Assembly (NCBI GenBank): GCA_028753945.1
Contig: JAPNXP010000006.1
Location: 558,001-622,000, forward strand
Reading direction: 5' to 3'
Source of the DNA: Hexactinellida sp. DTS-2022
Taxonomy: Eukaryota; Porifera; Hexactinellida
DNA: 64,000 nt
Part shown: piece by piece, positions 48,401 to 54,469 of the stretch
Layout: each line of letters begins with the position of its first letter
Position numbering within the stretch: position 1 is the first letter of the stretch
The notes under the pieces: generated by a model
The model's input: only the letters and a program-made list of their open reading frames with translations
Databases searched by the model: none
Told to the model about the DNA's origin: nothing
Position numbers and translations under genes: made by a program

Positions 48401-51400
48401 GAGGTAAATGGTATTTTGTTCTCATAAGCATTGAGCTGAGATTACACGAGCTATTCGAAAATAAGTTAGCGGCTCTATTAGTGTTTATAAATAGGCTCTA
48501 AATAACATATAAATGTGTGTGGATTCGAATTTATTTACAAACGACGCGACTCGAAATGGCTAGCTTTACCTTAGAAGAAGAAAGCTCTTTAGAAGAACCA
48601 ATGGAATTCAATTCGATACGCAGTTCCATAGTACAAGCGGTTACCTCAAATCCCATAGAGAAAATAGCTATCACATTCGACACAGAAGATTTCCGTATAA
48701 AACTGACTGATATGCTCACCAGTGTCAATGATTCAATAGAACGTATTGATGACGTAATTATGTGCTGCAAAACTTCATATTTCGCTGGACAATTGGATCC
48801 GGATTTTCTCCCAATCACACAGGTGACTGATCCGAAATTCACCCGTGACGAATTAATCGCGATCAGAATAGAGATAAGAGAGGGGATCTCACATTTAGAA
48901 CAGCTATACAAATGTTCTAACGAGATATTCAATACAATAGGCTGTCTCATAATGTTCGACATAGAATTACCCGAGTTGGAACAATTCGATATACCCTGCA
49001 CTTCTCTCCTTGAAGCGTTTTCTAAAATAATTAGCGAAACCGATATCAAATGCATTGTAGAGACATTGACTAGCAAACAGTGCTTAAACGGACTAATCAA
49101 CTTAGCTACAAAGAATATAATGTCTATCAGACGTTATCGACAGAGTTTATCGCGAATATTCGAGGAATGTAGTATCGAGGTTATTTCCCATCAATTGAGC
49201 TCAGAAATAACCAGCATGAAGTGTAGTATGAGAAATTGTTTTGAGAAGATAGCTGATTTCGAAAGGAAGCTGGAAATCAATCAGATTAAAGCTAAACTAA
49301 AGTCTGCTAATACTATGCTAGAAATAGCTATTAGTGGCAACCATCAAAATGGCGTTGTTACAATCAGAGCAATATTACACGCGTTCGAATACTTCCGAAT
49401 ATCTTTTGAAAGCTTTTCAAATGAAGAATCAAACATTGGCAAATCTCGAGACGAGCTATGGCTAGAAGTACAAAAGCATCCTTTGTCCACTGGGCTGATT
49501 TACCCGATAGAAAAGTCACTGTCATGTACACAGGGATTGGCTTGGAAAATTCTAAAGTTATTGGACTCTAGATGTCCAATGTATAAGAATAAGAGTTCTT
49601 GTATTGACCCAATGTCAAGCTTAACTTCTGACCCAGGGCTCGATTAATTGTTTCATAATTAAACTAAATATCTATATTACAATATTTTACAGTTTTAATG
49701 TGTCAGGAATAACATTACAATAAAGTGACGTTTCTTAAATATTAAATACCACTGCAAATCAGCGATTCTTAATATTTTATATAATTTGCTAATAGGGGAG
49801 TTGATAATAAGCAAACTCCACTGTATATACTATAGCTAGGTTATTTTATTATTAACATTCAAGGGACCAAAAATTGTGTTTATAATAGAGAGACTTCATA
49901 ATAAGCGAACTCACTCAATACAAACTTGGGACCATAGGGCTTGTTCATAATAAAAAATCGGATTTTAAGCAAACGAAATCTTGTTCACTATAAGCAGACC
50001 TGACTGTATTATTATTTCTCTCTAAATTTGATGATGATTACTTCGTTGCCCCAGAATGTAAAGTCAAACTGAAAGTTAATTCAATTTCAATAAAAATTGA
50101 AAGTGGGATTTTTCTATTTATACCTTTTACCCGGTATACCCCAGGGCAACGAAGGGTATAACTTATTTATAATTACTTTTCCAAAAAATTCCCCCTTATA
50201 CAATATTCCTGGAATACCCCCGATTAACAAGGCTGTATAATAAACTTACTTCCGTGTGCATGTCTCACTGAGAGAGCAGTATCCACAGACAGGATCTGCT
50301 GTATCAACACACTCCCGACATGTTGTGTACAGGTGGCAGTTATCAATATCAATCTTGTATAGCAAGGTAGATCTAGAAGCGTACAGGTATTCACTCTTGT
50401 TGCTAGCTAGCATCTTGCTAAAGGGAGCTTCTTGCCTGTTCCCGAGATTTAATTCTTCTATTAATCTTATTGAGTTGTAAGAAGTGAGTTGGTACTATTG
50501 GAAATAATAAGTATTACGTAATAATAGTGCCAACATATTGTATGTTATGTTACAGTAGACACTCGTTGGTACGAACACGGTTAAGGATTACAAGGTTTAA
50601 TTTCCCTAGCCTATATAATTGCATGGAAGTGACTCAGGTTAATACGAATTTCCGGTTAATACGAACAATTTAGACGGTCCCCTGGTGTTCCTATTAACGA
50701 GAGTCACTGTATTACTTGAAAATTAATGTTGCACTCTAAATCCGAAATTAATTCTTAGCAAATGCACAAGTGTAAGGCGAGAATTCCATTCAAATATTTT
50801 ATTTAAGCAGTCTTACACTAGCATATTCGCGAAAAAAGTTTCAACTCAACTTCGTTACCTTCGCTAATTTCCCTATTTCGTTTCCAATGAAAATTAAATC
50901 TACTTCATCAATAGAGATAGGATAGAGAGACGTAATCTTCTTATAAATAGATTGATCGTATCCAGAAATCTCCGTACTTGTAATCCCAGTATAGTTGAAT
51001 AGCAAACACTTGGTTGGAAAGTTTACATTACACAAGTCGCAAAATGAATCCGGCTAGAAGAATATAACACTAATAATTAAGGCTTAGATAATAACCTTTT
51101 TTTATTATCGGTGAAAAATGTATATAGTCATTCACAATGTATTGTAGATATGCATGTTTTACCCAAATAAGTGCCCCGGAGCGTATTGTTTTTGTGGGCC
51201 AAATTAACCTTTAAGTCTTTTGAAAAATCTAGAAAAATAATAATCTTGAAGATTCTAATGGTTCTTAGCGACAATAAACATACCGAAATTGCCTAAATAA
51301 ATGTAATTACACTCCGTTATCAACTAATGGGTAATAATTTTAAATGTCATTTTTATAGTCATTTTTATCATTTTTATTGCTTATTCGTGGAAATATGGAA

Positions 51401-53732
51401 ACAAATTAATTAGAATGGTTACATTTCCAGAGCTACAAGGTAAATGTCCATTGGATACTGCTTGAAGCCACGGCAATATATATTCAGTAGCAGCAGACCC
51501 ATCATAACAGTTCTGTATCGTATTATTGATGACACTATCGATATCGTTCTGTGTGTATACACAGATATTAGAATCTATTTGGGATTCCCCTGAAGTGAAA
51601 GTAACTAAAAGTACTTCTCCAAAGAACTGATCTAGGTGTCCACGAGTCACATATTGAGAGTATTCCTTTGAGCTATCACAAGGATTCAATTGTATTTCTA
51701 CCAAAGAATGTATTCTAACGTCTCCATCATCCTCATTTTCGCAGATTCGCATTAAATACAGTGAATACTGCCCACTAATCTCTTTCTGTCTAACCACATA
51801 GTATATGAACCCCTCACGCGTATAGGATAGGAGTGTTCTCCTTACAATAACATTATTTATAACGTCTCCGAGAAAATTCTCGGATAAGACAGGGGTAAGG
51901 GAACTGTCGCTGAAAGAAGAATAAGGATGCATCCTAAATGAAATAATATATACAGTGGTGTTCGCTTATTAGTTAAATGGCGCCTAAACAGCTTAACTAC
52001 AAATCTCAGAATCTCAAAAGTGGTTCCATTGGACTCGCAATGGTTGATTACCCCATACACAATGCAAATTATGCCAATAGGAAGCGTAGTTTAGCTTATA
52101 ATAAAACTACAAAACTGGACTCCTATTTTTTCGATGTTTATGCAGATGTCTAGCTATATTTAAAGTAGGCTATGGCTGCACCTAAATACTTTTATCTAAA
52201 TACTCTGGGCAAACAAACAACAAATAACCAAATAAACAAACAATCAAACAATCAAACAAACAAATAAACAAATAAACAACAAACAATCAAACAAACAAAC
52301 AAACAATCAAACAAACAAACAAACAAACAAACAATCAAACAAACCAAAAAACAAACAAACAACTAAACAAACAAACAAACAAACAAACAAAAAGTGAGTT
52401 TATCCTATAATACATAGCATCTTATTACAAGAGACTGACCGTATATAGTACGTTCTAGAACCTTGAATCTCCTTTGCGATTAGAAAGCTGACAGACTCGG
52501 ATCCTCTTATATTCACTCGCAACAGATCCAAATCTGGGATAGGAACACTATTAATAACTGAATTCGGTATAAACTTGTTCTTTTCGAAAGCTTCAATCTG
52601 TGAAACATCGGTTCTATCGAAGAGGAAACAGTGCCCAGTTTTCTTGGAACAGGCAAACCCAGTGTTTGATTCTTGAAACGTTATCACATCTCTATAAAAA
52701 CCCGTATTAAGTACAGTTACAATTAGCTGAGTAGAGTAACACCCTCGTTAGTCGGAGTATTACAAATGTGAAGAAAAATATATATATATATATATAATGG
52801 CTTTATTACTATACTACACAATATGTTTAATAGCTAACATATTTATTGCTGTAATAATATTTTATATTTTTTAAAAATACGTGAAGAAATTTCTTATCAC
52901 ACGAATTCTACTAATTTCGGATTAGCGAGGGTGTCTCATCTTAATAAGTAAGTACTGAGATCGGTTAGGTAGCTATTTGCAGTAATGCATACCATAATCC
53001 AAATATACACAAGTTGAACACACATATTGGGATATTATTTTGATAATAACAAAGGGAATTATACAGTAGACTCGTCGAAATTTGTTCATATTATCGGCAA
53101 ATTCATATTAACAGGAGTCACTTGCATGCATTTGTATTAGTGTTGTAAGGTCCGAAAATTCCTAGGTAATTTCCAAAAAATTGCCAAATTTCCGGAAATT
53201 TTACATGGAAAAATTATTACATAATAGTACCTAGCTTTTTTAATTTTGATAAACCATATCTATAATGTAGAGTTGTTACTGTGCGCTTGCTATTTTCCTC
53301 ATGACAGTCTAACTCAAGTAGCACAAAAATTTTGGCAATTTCAAATAAAGTTCCTAAGCTAATTTGAAATATGTAATCTTTCCAAAAATTTCCATAGAAA
53401 ACAATTTTTTGAAAATTTTACAACACTAATTTGTATAGGCTAGGGAATAAAACCTTGTATCCTTAACAGAGTTCGCATTAACAAGAGTCTACTGTATTAA
53501 CTTACGTAGCAGTGAACTCGTGATTCTTAAACTCGCTTTTCAATACAAACTCTAAACCATCCAAGTGGTATAGAAATGTAGTCGCAACATAAATCTCATT
53601 AGTTTGTAAGTGCAATACAAAATCTTCAATTTCTTCCTGCTTCGACCAAATTGTGACATTGGAATTCTTGAGTGAAATAACAATTCCAATTAACAGACAT
53701 AATATGAAGATTAACAAGTGCCTTGAGTTCAT
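14253..53732 (-). CDS. PLXN: Plexin receptor, 28 exons over 39.5 kb
   Basis: A semaphorin receptor. I placed 28 exons whose lengths sum to 5628 nt, that is 1875 codons plus stop, with GT-AG borders throughout: 53732-53506, 52691-52440, 51933-51423, 51053-50859, 50494-50250, 47164-47050, 44501-44312, 43820-43617, 42972-42648, 42290-42094, 41726-41587, 41374-41099, 40820-40361, 39897-39754, 39333-39090, 22417-22272, 22014-21875, 21516-21376, 21007-20803, 19507-19375, 17761-17487, 17160-17032, 16718-16633, 16314-16042, 15373-15329, 14939-14802, 14711-14631, 14363-14253. Domain order (signal peptide, Sema, PSI, IPT, membrane helix, split GAP around a Rho-binding domain) and length match plexins (about 1900-2000). 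One 16.7-kb intron and several smaller ones hold other genes. A total that is an exact multiple of three argues that the gene is intact. Confidence 0.93.
14464..14560. repeat. (CAAA/CCAA)n microsatellite in plexin intron 27
   Basis: About 95 bp of imperfect tetranucleotide CAAA with interspersed CCAA and CTAA. Similar arrays are at 37152-37215, 41399-41576, 52210-52392, 57373-57434 and 58919-59133, and the complementary GTTT/GTTA type at 42332-42427. Confidence 0.8.
15001..16000. repeat. MITE-rich plexin introns
   Basis: A complete CAGTAGAAC-family element (15001-15173, TA before it), a CAGTATC..-type piece (15225-15290), a TATCGGCCAACACC element (15424-15540), a CAGTGGTGTTCG-family copy (about 15646-15819), and from 15833 to 16000 a repeat with AGGAGCG motifs at both ends that is shared with 41813-42062, 54460-54597 and 22520-22675. 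The short plexin exon 25 (15373-15329) lies between them. Confidence 0.6.
16900..17008. repeat. TATCGGCCAAC palindromic element
   Basis: About 108 bp with ends TATATATCAGCCAACACCTT and GTTGGCCGATATATA. Relatives occur at 11265-11375, 15424-15540, 44135-44255 and 46561-46615, and as diverged copies (TATAGGCCAGCACC) at 27700-27790 and 37475-37555. TA-rich ends suggest a TA-target MITE. Confidence 0.55.
17815..18896. repeat. AACATGTTTAAA minisatellite, about 1.08 kb
   Basis: Roughly 60 tandem copies of a 16-20 bp unit, consensus AACATGTTT(T)AAATTAA with A-rich variants, in the plexin intron 19374-17762. Each unit carries the palindrome AAACATGTTT. Units alternate between ATTAA, ATAA and poly-A linkers, suggesting higher-order shuffling. 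It is not a CRISPR array because there are no unique spacers. Confidence 0.9.
19080..19195. repeat. GAATATCAGTATTCG palindromic repeat
   Basis: Several inverted copies of CGAATATCAGTATTCGTATTC end with the motif GATATTCGGTTCGAGCGG-TTTCAACCTTGC. A second copy lies at 59310-59415, where it runs straight into half of a foldback element. No coding capacity. Confidence 0.6.
19981..20388 (+). CDS. LTO1: LTO1/ORAOV1-like Fe-S cluster targeting adaptor
   Basis: A single exon of 135 residues, on the strand opposite to plexin, inside the plexin intron 20802-19508. Residues 8-14 (LFDTILF) match the conserved start of LTO1 (DIFDAIV in human). Residues about 23-62 form the deca-GX3 motif with ten four-residue steps reading G, G, G, G, S, G, G, A, G, G at the key positions. 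LTO1 pairs with YAE1 and hands the cytosolic iron-sulfur assembly machinery to the ribosome-recycling ATPase ABCE1. The protein ends in KSGEM and lacks the aromatic C-terminal residue that yeast LTO1 uses to contact the CIA complex. Family length (about 130-150) agrees. Confidence 0.85.
   Translation: MADRNTEDLFDTILFSEDTTINRGETKGQKQGGKAGIMSSFTEGLREGANLASEIGFYSGVCECISNNRGKLEGKYSDRAWSRLDKLMEHITQIEYIMGLEGNGFEDILIQIRAEFKLVVSNFKLPINFNKSGEM
20606..20672. repeat. Four tandem GGACATGTCTCTTCT units
   Basis: Four direct copies of a 16-bp unit (GGACATGTCTCTTNTG), shortly after the LTO1 gene. A single relative (TAGACATGTCTCTTAT) is at 42016-42035. Function not evident. Confidence 0.75.
21599..21771. repeat. 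Complete CAGTGGTGTTCGCC MITE with TA target
   Basis: A 173-bp palindromic element, CAGTGGTGTTCGCCTAATAG to TTACGTGAACACCACTG, flanked by TA on both sides, in a plexin intron. It is the best preserved copy of the family also seen at 166-278, 13978-14065, 15646-15819, 19535-19667 and from about 44872. Confidence 0.8.
23261..26248 (+). CDS. NHL-repeat protein with giant Gly/Thr-rich repeat insert, 995 residues
   Basis: A single-exon gene nested in the largest plexin intron on the opposite strand. ATG at 23261 gives 995 residues. Residues about 1-120 form a coiled coil. Residues about 140-290 are NHL-like blades (CPSSIDIDKTNNYVYITD then TLNSRIQIFTENGD). Residues about 290-780 are about 70 tandem copies of a seven-residue unit, first FGGTSGT/FGGTGGA, then LGGTGGG, LGGTGSG and IGGTGSG. 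After a short linker with repeated T-N-I-P-V-T-Q-G units, residues about 835-995 resume propeller-type strands (GVCLKGIVELELIKVPFAFS). The ends resemble the NHL genes at 3644, 5877 and 45251, so the repeat appears to have expanded inside a propeller. The role is unknown; low-complexity Gly-rich segments often drive condensation, but that is inference. The frame stays open through the whole array. Confidence 0.8.
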   Translation: MESSENKLDLLKGIEQQKKNLHQQVQYLRNNITTRENEIVQNLNQIYTDYELECEKLDSLEKLKNFTLESKDLGKVYYQENMYETQLKIEQMKTNSLSPNNVFGAQVFCDRAKFETMLQEILHLQLLSEPTYKNMKDIVWESSKQGSLRTQMNCPSSIDIDKTNNYVYITDTLNSRIQIFTENGDHYFSLLLPKAFCPLKVRIVSSAVYIYGEGNSKHYLAVCRRTINSVPDNNGFESFEEIMELVSFDVSDFSKYKGAVLTADPPEIFPNVKCYGYLANDSHVVLELNLQTGGAFGSTGGTFGGTSGTFGGTGGAFGGTSGTFGGTGGAFGGTGGAFGGTSGTFGGTSGTFGGTSGTFGGTSGTFGGTGGAFGGTGGAFGSTGGAFGSTGVGLGVTGGGLGGTGSGLGGTGGGIGGGLGGTGSGLGGTGGGLGGTGSGLGVTGGGISGGLGGTGSGLGGTGIGLGGTGGGLGGTGGGIGGTGSGIGGTGSGIGGTGSGIGGTGGGLGGTGSGLGGTGIGLGGTGGGLGGTGIGLGGTGGGLGGTGSGLGGTGGGLGGTGGGLGGTGIGLGGTGIGLGGTGIGLGGTGGGLGGTGGGLGGTGSGIGGTGSGLGGTGGGLGGTGGGLGGTGSGIGGTGGGLGGTGSGIGGTGGGLGGTGSGIGGTGSGIGGTGSGIGGTGGGLGGTGSGIGGTGGGLGGTGGGLGGTGGGLGGTGSGLGGTGSGIGGTGSGIGGTGGGLGGTGSGIGGTGGAFGGTGGAFGGTRSGLGGTGIGLGGAGGSCGGLFARVPVPQRTSLFGTNIPVTQGTGLFCTNIPVTQGSSLFSSAPATLFPAASISLFDQEQRKRFIYLKSIYLEDNTEAIDIQTLRSLNNNTLLYILYKNCAFAVLVFNKQGVCLKGIVELELIKVPFAFSIDANCNIIIINGEVSKSSGNKIKLDTDKTCEISVFSSEGIELLQSLSLHEDLEGKSSICVDTNFNIVLLFSEGSEEGGMIRKY
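24135..25585 (+). repeat. 21-bp coding minisatellite (GGTGGCACAGG...)
   Basis: About 1.45 kb of a 21-bp unit, GGTGGCACAGGNNGTGGNNTT in consensus, coding in frame for G-G-T-G-x-G-x. The 5' part (24135-24430) has the Phe/Ala/Ser variant units; the rest has the Leu/Ile variant. Stop-free frames on both strands here are produced by the array and are not genes. Length is likely polymorphic. Confidence 0.92.
27565..27690. repeat. Foldback element, TGTGCCGACAGC family, in copy A intron
   Basis: Arms CAGCTGTGCCGACAGTATGTTG / TGCTGTCGGCACAGCT (outer 20 bp quoted in part) flank a short GGTGG-type loop. The paralogous intron of copy B has the same element at 37590-37722, so it predates the duplication. 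Other members: 32451-32569, 36441-36578 and a half copy at 59410-59500. Confidence 0.75.
29548..31126 (+). pseudogene. MULE transposase with N-terminal FLYWCH zinc finger, split by a MITE
   Basis: The frame from ATG at 29548 (or 29443) starts with a FLYWCH-type finger (FEGYSYRFDKF..RWRCRTRDCNGCLYT..H.DH). The MULE core follows: first Asp in HWCVDGTFKSVPS, second Asp in TCDFEAALIAS, GCYFHFTQAIYRHV, and the RRTNNNLEGWHLRLNR motif near the end. The frame is cut at 30140 by a 185-bp MITE, after which MQLFSIHVFEG resumes at 30335. Apart from that insertion the two halves are open, so the MULE was probably active shortly before the MITE arrived. The element can no longer move by itself. Confidence 0.88.
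30133..30333. mobile_element. hAT-type MITE, 185 bp, 8-bp target duplication AGTTTATA
   Basis: Positions 30141-30325 begin CAGGGTTTCATCCAGGCG and end with the inverse GCCTGGATGAAAGCCTG. They are flanked by AGTTTATA at 30133-30140 and 30326-30333. CAGGG ends with an 8-bp duplication are typical of hAT. The interior is GC-rich with repeated AGGCGCG motifs and has no coding capacity. A looser relative with CAGGGTTTCATACAGG ends lies at 16433-16582. Confidence 0.92.
31788..33960. other. Spacer between tail-to-tail receptor copies
   Basis: AT-rich. It includes a foldback element (32451-32569), and a roughly 190-bp unit repeated in tandem from about 32770 to 33190 (landmarks CAGCATACTTGTTTAC, CACTCTAATACA and CATTAATCCATTG recur). 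A segment at 33770-33900 with GAGAGGCTACGGACCA..GAACTGGGCCAC resembles 17360-17445. No open frame can be supported. Confidence 0.6.
34738..34788. repeat. Three 17-bp repeats at the copy B lesion
   Basis: AGGATGGTTATCCGGAC occurs twice in full and a third time as AGGATGGTTATCGTGAC. Copy A has a single instance of the equivalent sequence (near 28705-28720). The repeat sits exactly where about 115 bp are missing, as expected for replication slippage or microhomology repair. Confidence 0.85.
35755..36060. repeat. hAT-type MITE remnant and GC-rich dispersed repeat in copy B intron
   Basis: 35757-35880 begins CAGTGGTTCCCAACCTGGGG and ends with the rough inverse, the classic end of hAT-Charlie-like elements; relatives lie at 47503-47638 and, as a fragment, at 21775-21855. 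35936-36058 is the GC-rich repeat GAGCCCTTCGGTCTCGGTCG, here in its longest form, with small hairpins (AAAGGTCGCTTCGCGACCTTTG and GGCCGCTTCGCGGCC). Copy A intron lacks both. Confidence 0.65.
36441..36578. repeat. Foldback element, full copy
   Basis: Arms AAAATCCAAAATTGCAGCCT..GTGCCGACGCATG and complement, about 55 bp each, around a short loop. This is the best-preserved member of the family seen at 27565, 32451, 37590 and 59410. Confidence 0.8.
37152..37255. repeat. Microsatellites (CAAA)n and (ATAG)n
   Basis: CACA, CAAA then TAGATAGATAGA arrays lie inside the copy B intron. They are simple sequence only. Confidence 0.8.
39090..39333 (-). CDS. PLXN: Plexin exon 15: transmembrane helix and juxtamembrane coil
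   Basis: This exon encodes YIISGSSTLLLMLILSVFLI (start of the helix) and then KYKKVREIEGLIHLYTKMES, ending NIAKECKTG before a CAG|GTAAGT donor. It corresponds to the plexin membrane helix and the juxtamembrane helix that sits against the GAP domain. The next exon starts 16.7 kb away and resumes exactly with GFAELQ, the conserved follow-on of the plexin juxtamembrane motif (CKEAFAELQ in vertebrates). This confirms that the whole 39089-22418 interval is one intron. Confidence 0.9.
39382..39554. repeat. Complete CAGT..CTCCCGTTATAACG MITE with TA target
   Basis: A 173-bp palindrome from CAGTAAACTCTCGTTATATG to ATAACGGGAGTTCACTG, flanked by TA at 39380-39381 and 39555-39556. Other copies: about 11946-12101, 43432-43589, 47306-47462 and, partial, 58573-58665 and 61240-61315. 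The CAGT/TA structure and CTCGTTATAA-like ends resemble Tigger/pogo termini. Confidence 0.8.
39754..47164 (-). CDS. PLXN: Plexin exons 6-14: PSI and IPT ectodomain modules
   Basis: These exons encode alternating PSI and IPT/TIG domains. PSI-2 (exon 8) contains YNCSFHSRCENCSDSPAPCF; PSI-3 (exon 10) contains YNCEVFEQTCSLCVALGAQF followed by GCGNC. IPT domains include GGHILGGTPLVITGENLGG in exon 11 and GGTLIFIQGNNLG in exon 12. The modules form the stalk between Sema and membrane. The number of PSI domains (three) matches animal plexins. Introns are short and full of MITEs, except the one hosting the NHL gene at 45251-46495 and the one hosting the orphan gene at 48556-49647. Confidence 0.87.
39957..40113. 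repeat. Long copy of the GATGTTCTTATAACCGG MITE family
   Basis: 157 bp, CAGTAGATTCCGGATATAAG to TATATCCGGCATCCACTG, flanked by TA. Shorter copies at 297-365 and 43092-43174 lack the middle portion. Confidence 0.75.
41399..41576. repeat. (CAAA/CAGA)n array in plexin intron
   Basis: About 180 bp of imperfect tetranucleotides. Open frames on the minus strand across it (Cys/Leu/Phe/Val repeats) are artefacts of the array. It lies between plexin exons 11 and 12. Confidence 0.85.
41813..42062. repeat. AGGAGCG-type hAT-like repeat
   Basis: Contains TACGCTCCTAATCCTGGTCT at one end and GCGCTCCTGGATAATTCC at the other, inverted relative to 15833-16000. Shared with 54460-54597. No duplication flanks could be fixed. 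Confidence 0.55.
42429..42570. repeat. CAGTAGAACC MITE inserted into a (GTTA)n microsatellite
   Basis: 142 bp with CAGTAGAACCTCGTTAATAC at the left and CGAGGTTCTACTG at the right. GTTAGTTA repeats continue on both sides (42380-42428 and 42571-42618), so the TA target duplication is unambiguous. This is a clean example for defining the family's boundaries. Confidence 0.85.
43920..44098. repeat. CTCGTTAATAGGAACACGG MITE family copy
   Basis: Inner landmark AAGTGACTCCGGTTAATACG and end TATTAACAAGAGTCTATTG. Related copies: 12170-12297, 16770-16895, 40863-41090, 50553-50711 (the cleanest, TA at both sides) and 53064-53495 (interrupted by other sequence). Confidence 0.65.
44526..44612. repeat. Four tandem CTTTTCGCATGTGATTTCATA units
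   Basis: About four copies of a 21-bp unit (landmarks CGCATGAGATTT and CATACTTT) in a plexin intron. Nothing else is attached. Confidence 0.75.
45251..46495 (+). CDS. Coiled-coil + NHL-repeat protein, 414 residues, nested in plexin
   Basis: A single exon on the strand opposite to plexin, inside the intron 47049-44502. The ATG at 45251 (MAARYPDPIPPIDSIETEIN) is preferred over upstream non-ATG starts. Residues about 10-120 are a strongly charged coiled coil (RRRVEARQQLEATKGEIERI); about 145-414 are NHL blades (LWHPNAVAIDRNTNHIYVVE, DSPTNLAVSTNGDVYVAEYN followed by NNRVQILDS, and IVISDYGAHNIKVFSKEGNP). The N-terminus is closely similar to that of the gene at 3644-4891 (IPVPIVDPIETQIHESIDRL), so the two are probably close paralogues. 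No RING or B-box. Its 5' third is GC-rich compared with the surrounding intron. Confidence 0.87.
   Translation: MAARYPDPIPPIDSIETEINKFCDRIITCVNARRMTLLATVQETRNAKIERLRRRVEARQQLEATKGEIERILKENILQETQQLLLREVERKLEEVSTPLPETRVVFRGEYGHLGQLIAAVGEVREEEVPAVPIYEAMIPTLAVGKEGRTLGELWHPNAVAIDRNTNHIYVVEGHVFPTFPRIFIFSDGGELLNSYTHEHMVCPHGIAIHTDNLYVTDVDVHAVFQFKIESDLRLVANFGTEGTRNVEIDSPTNLAVSTNGDVYVAEYNNNRVQILDSSLHYIRTLTEHSIPHPNDIKLTEDSVYVLCADSPCIRVFSHTGDMLRSLITRGDQLQVNYAWFFCLDAQENIVISDYGAHNIKVFSKEGNPICTIGGSVDGIRMFESPRGLALNHNLSLVVVARKDSYRLQIFSCI
46840..47640. repeat. MITE cluster around plexin exon 6
   Basis: A CAGTATAACCTGCATAATCCG-type end at 46975-47000 with its inverse near 46850, a CTCCCGTTATAACG copy (47306-47462), and a CAGTGGTTCCCAACCTGGGG hAT-like element (47503-47638). 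Plexin exon 6 (47164-47050) lies between them and is intact. Confidence 0.6.
48556..49647 (+). CDS. Orphan helical protein, 363 residues
   Basis: A single exon on the strand opposite to plexin, in the intron 50249-47165. The ATG at 48556 gives MASFTLEEESSLEEP; upstream codons in frame are non-ATG. The protein is almost entirely amphipathic helix with 14 or so cysteines and no membrane segment or signal peptide. I recognise no family. Landmarks are YFAGQLDPDFLPITQV (about residue 75), SRIFEECSIEVISHQL and MKCSMRNCFEKIADFERKL. Long uninterrupted frame, ATG context and even codon use support a real gene. The coiled-coil part of the NHL genes has a similar helical character, but sequence likeness is not evident to me. 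Confidence 0.65.
   Translation: MASFTLEEESSLEEPMEFNSIRSSIVQAVTSNPIEKIAITFDTEDFRIKLTDMLTSVNDSIERIDDVIMCCKTSYFAGQLDPDFLPITQVTDPKFTRDELIAIRIEIREGISHLEQLYKCSNEIFNTIGCLIMFDIELPELEQFDIPCTSLLEAFSKIISETDIKCIVETLTSKQCLNGLINLATKNIMSIRRYRQSLSRIFEECSIEVISHQLSSEITSMKCSMRNCFEKIADFERKLEINQIKAKLKSANTMLEIAISGNHQNGVVTIRAILHAFEYFRISFESFSNEESNIGKSRDELWLEVQKHPLSTGLIYPIEKSLSCTQGLAWKILKLLDSRCPMYKNKSSCIDPMSSLTSDPGLD
50250..53732 (-). CDS. PLXN: Plexin exons 1-5: signal peptide, Sema domain, PSI-1
   Basis: Exon 1 encodes a signal peptide (HLLIFILCLLIGIVIS) and the start of the Sema propeller. Exons 2-4 continue the propeller; exon 2 ends with a GTCAGT donor, chosen because it keeps phase with exon 3. Exon 3 includes the Sema-like SLYLMRICENEDD. 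Exon 5 closes the propeller and ends in a PSI knot, CHLYTTCRECVDTADPVCGY then CSLSETC. Sema binds semaphorin and forms the autoinhibitory ring. Simple (CAAA)n arrays sit directly beyond the exon 2 donor. Fragments of exons 2 and 4 recur downstream as pseudo-copies at 57.4-57.7 and 54.6-54.8 kb. Confidence 0.88.
52210..52392. repeat. (CAAA)n array next to plexin exon 2
   Basis: About 180 bp of CAAA with CAAT variants, ending 48 bp before the exon 2 donor. A shorter array stands at the same place beside the pseudo-copy of exon 2 (57373-57434), so the array existed before the duplication. Confidence 0.85.
52737..52938. repeat. ACACCCTCGTTAGTCGGA palindromic element
   Basis: Ends ACACCCTCGTTAGTCGGA and TCGGATTAGCGAGGGTGT surround an AT-rich centre with a (TA)n run. 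Related in style to the CAGT-type MITEs. Confidence 0.6.
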
Positions 53733-54072
53733 AACAAGTGATCGGTTGCTAACTACTTATTAACGAATAATTACAGATAAGAATGCAATAAATAACTGAG
53801 AACTCTAAAGGTAATTTACATACTTTTGACAAATATTCCTAGAATTTATACTCTTGTTTCCACTAATATGTAGAAAATATATAATTTTAATATAAAACTT
53901 GGTAAAAGTAAAGTATTAATAAATATTTCAATAATGTCCGTTTATAGCAATCGGATATTTGAGCCAATTATTGACACTGATTAGAAATCTAGGAATCAAT
54001 TAAAAAGTAATTTTAAGTACTGATTAGGAAGTAAATCGCGTAAACTGTATACTATATGGGCGCAAGTACGAT

Positions 54073-54469
54073 TCATTCTAAAAATCCGGCTTCGCAAAGG
54101 TGAATTTTGATGCAAAAATGACTTTGTTTATGCCTGAAATTACAATAGAAAGGGTTGGCCGATTTTGGTGCTAATTTTAGCTTCCAATCTTTTAAGAAGA
54201 TCAAATACAAGAAAAGAGAAAATTGCAAACAAATATATTTATCAAATTGTACCATTTTAAACAATGTCATAGGATATTTTATAAGGACACATTTTAGCAA
54301 TGTGGTTGTTGATGGTTGTCACCCAATTATCCCTCTCTTCGGGAGAGGTAGCGGCCAGCAAATACTTCTTTCCTTTCTCACTCCGGATCTGAAATATGTG
54401 TTTAAGCTTATCCTCCGAAGGGACTGATATTACTGTTGAATTGCCTACAGTGTAATAATATACAGCCAT
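54073..54469 (-). pseudogene. Pseudo-copy of the last exon of a pleckstrin-like gene
   Basis: 54469-54255 matches the last exon of the PH-domain gene at 58518-58294 almost residue for residue (VPSEDKLKHIFQIRSEKGKK and ERDNWVTTINNHIAKMCPYK). It lacks the exon start and the upstream exons. Repeat DNA begins right at 54460. It lies just upstream of the plexin start and belongs to the tandem duplication described under findings. Confidence 0.85.
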
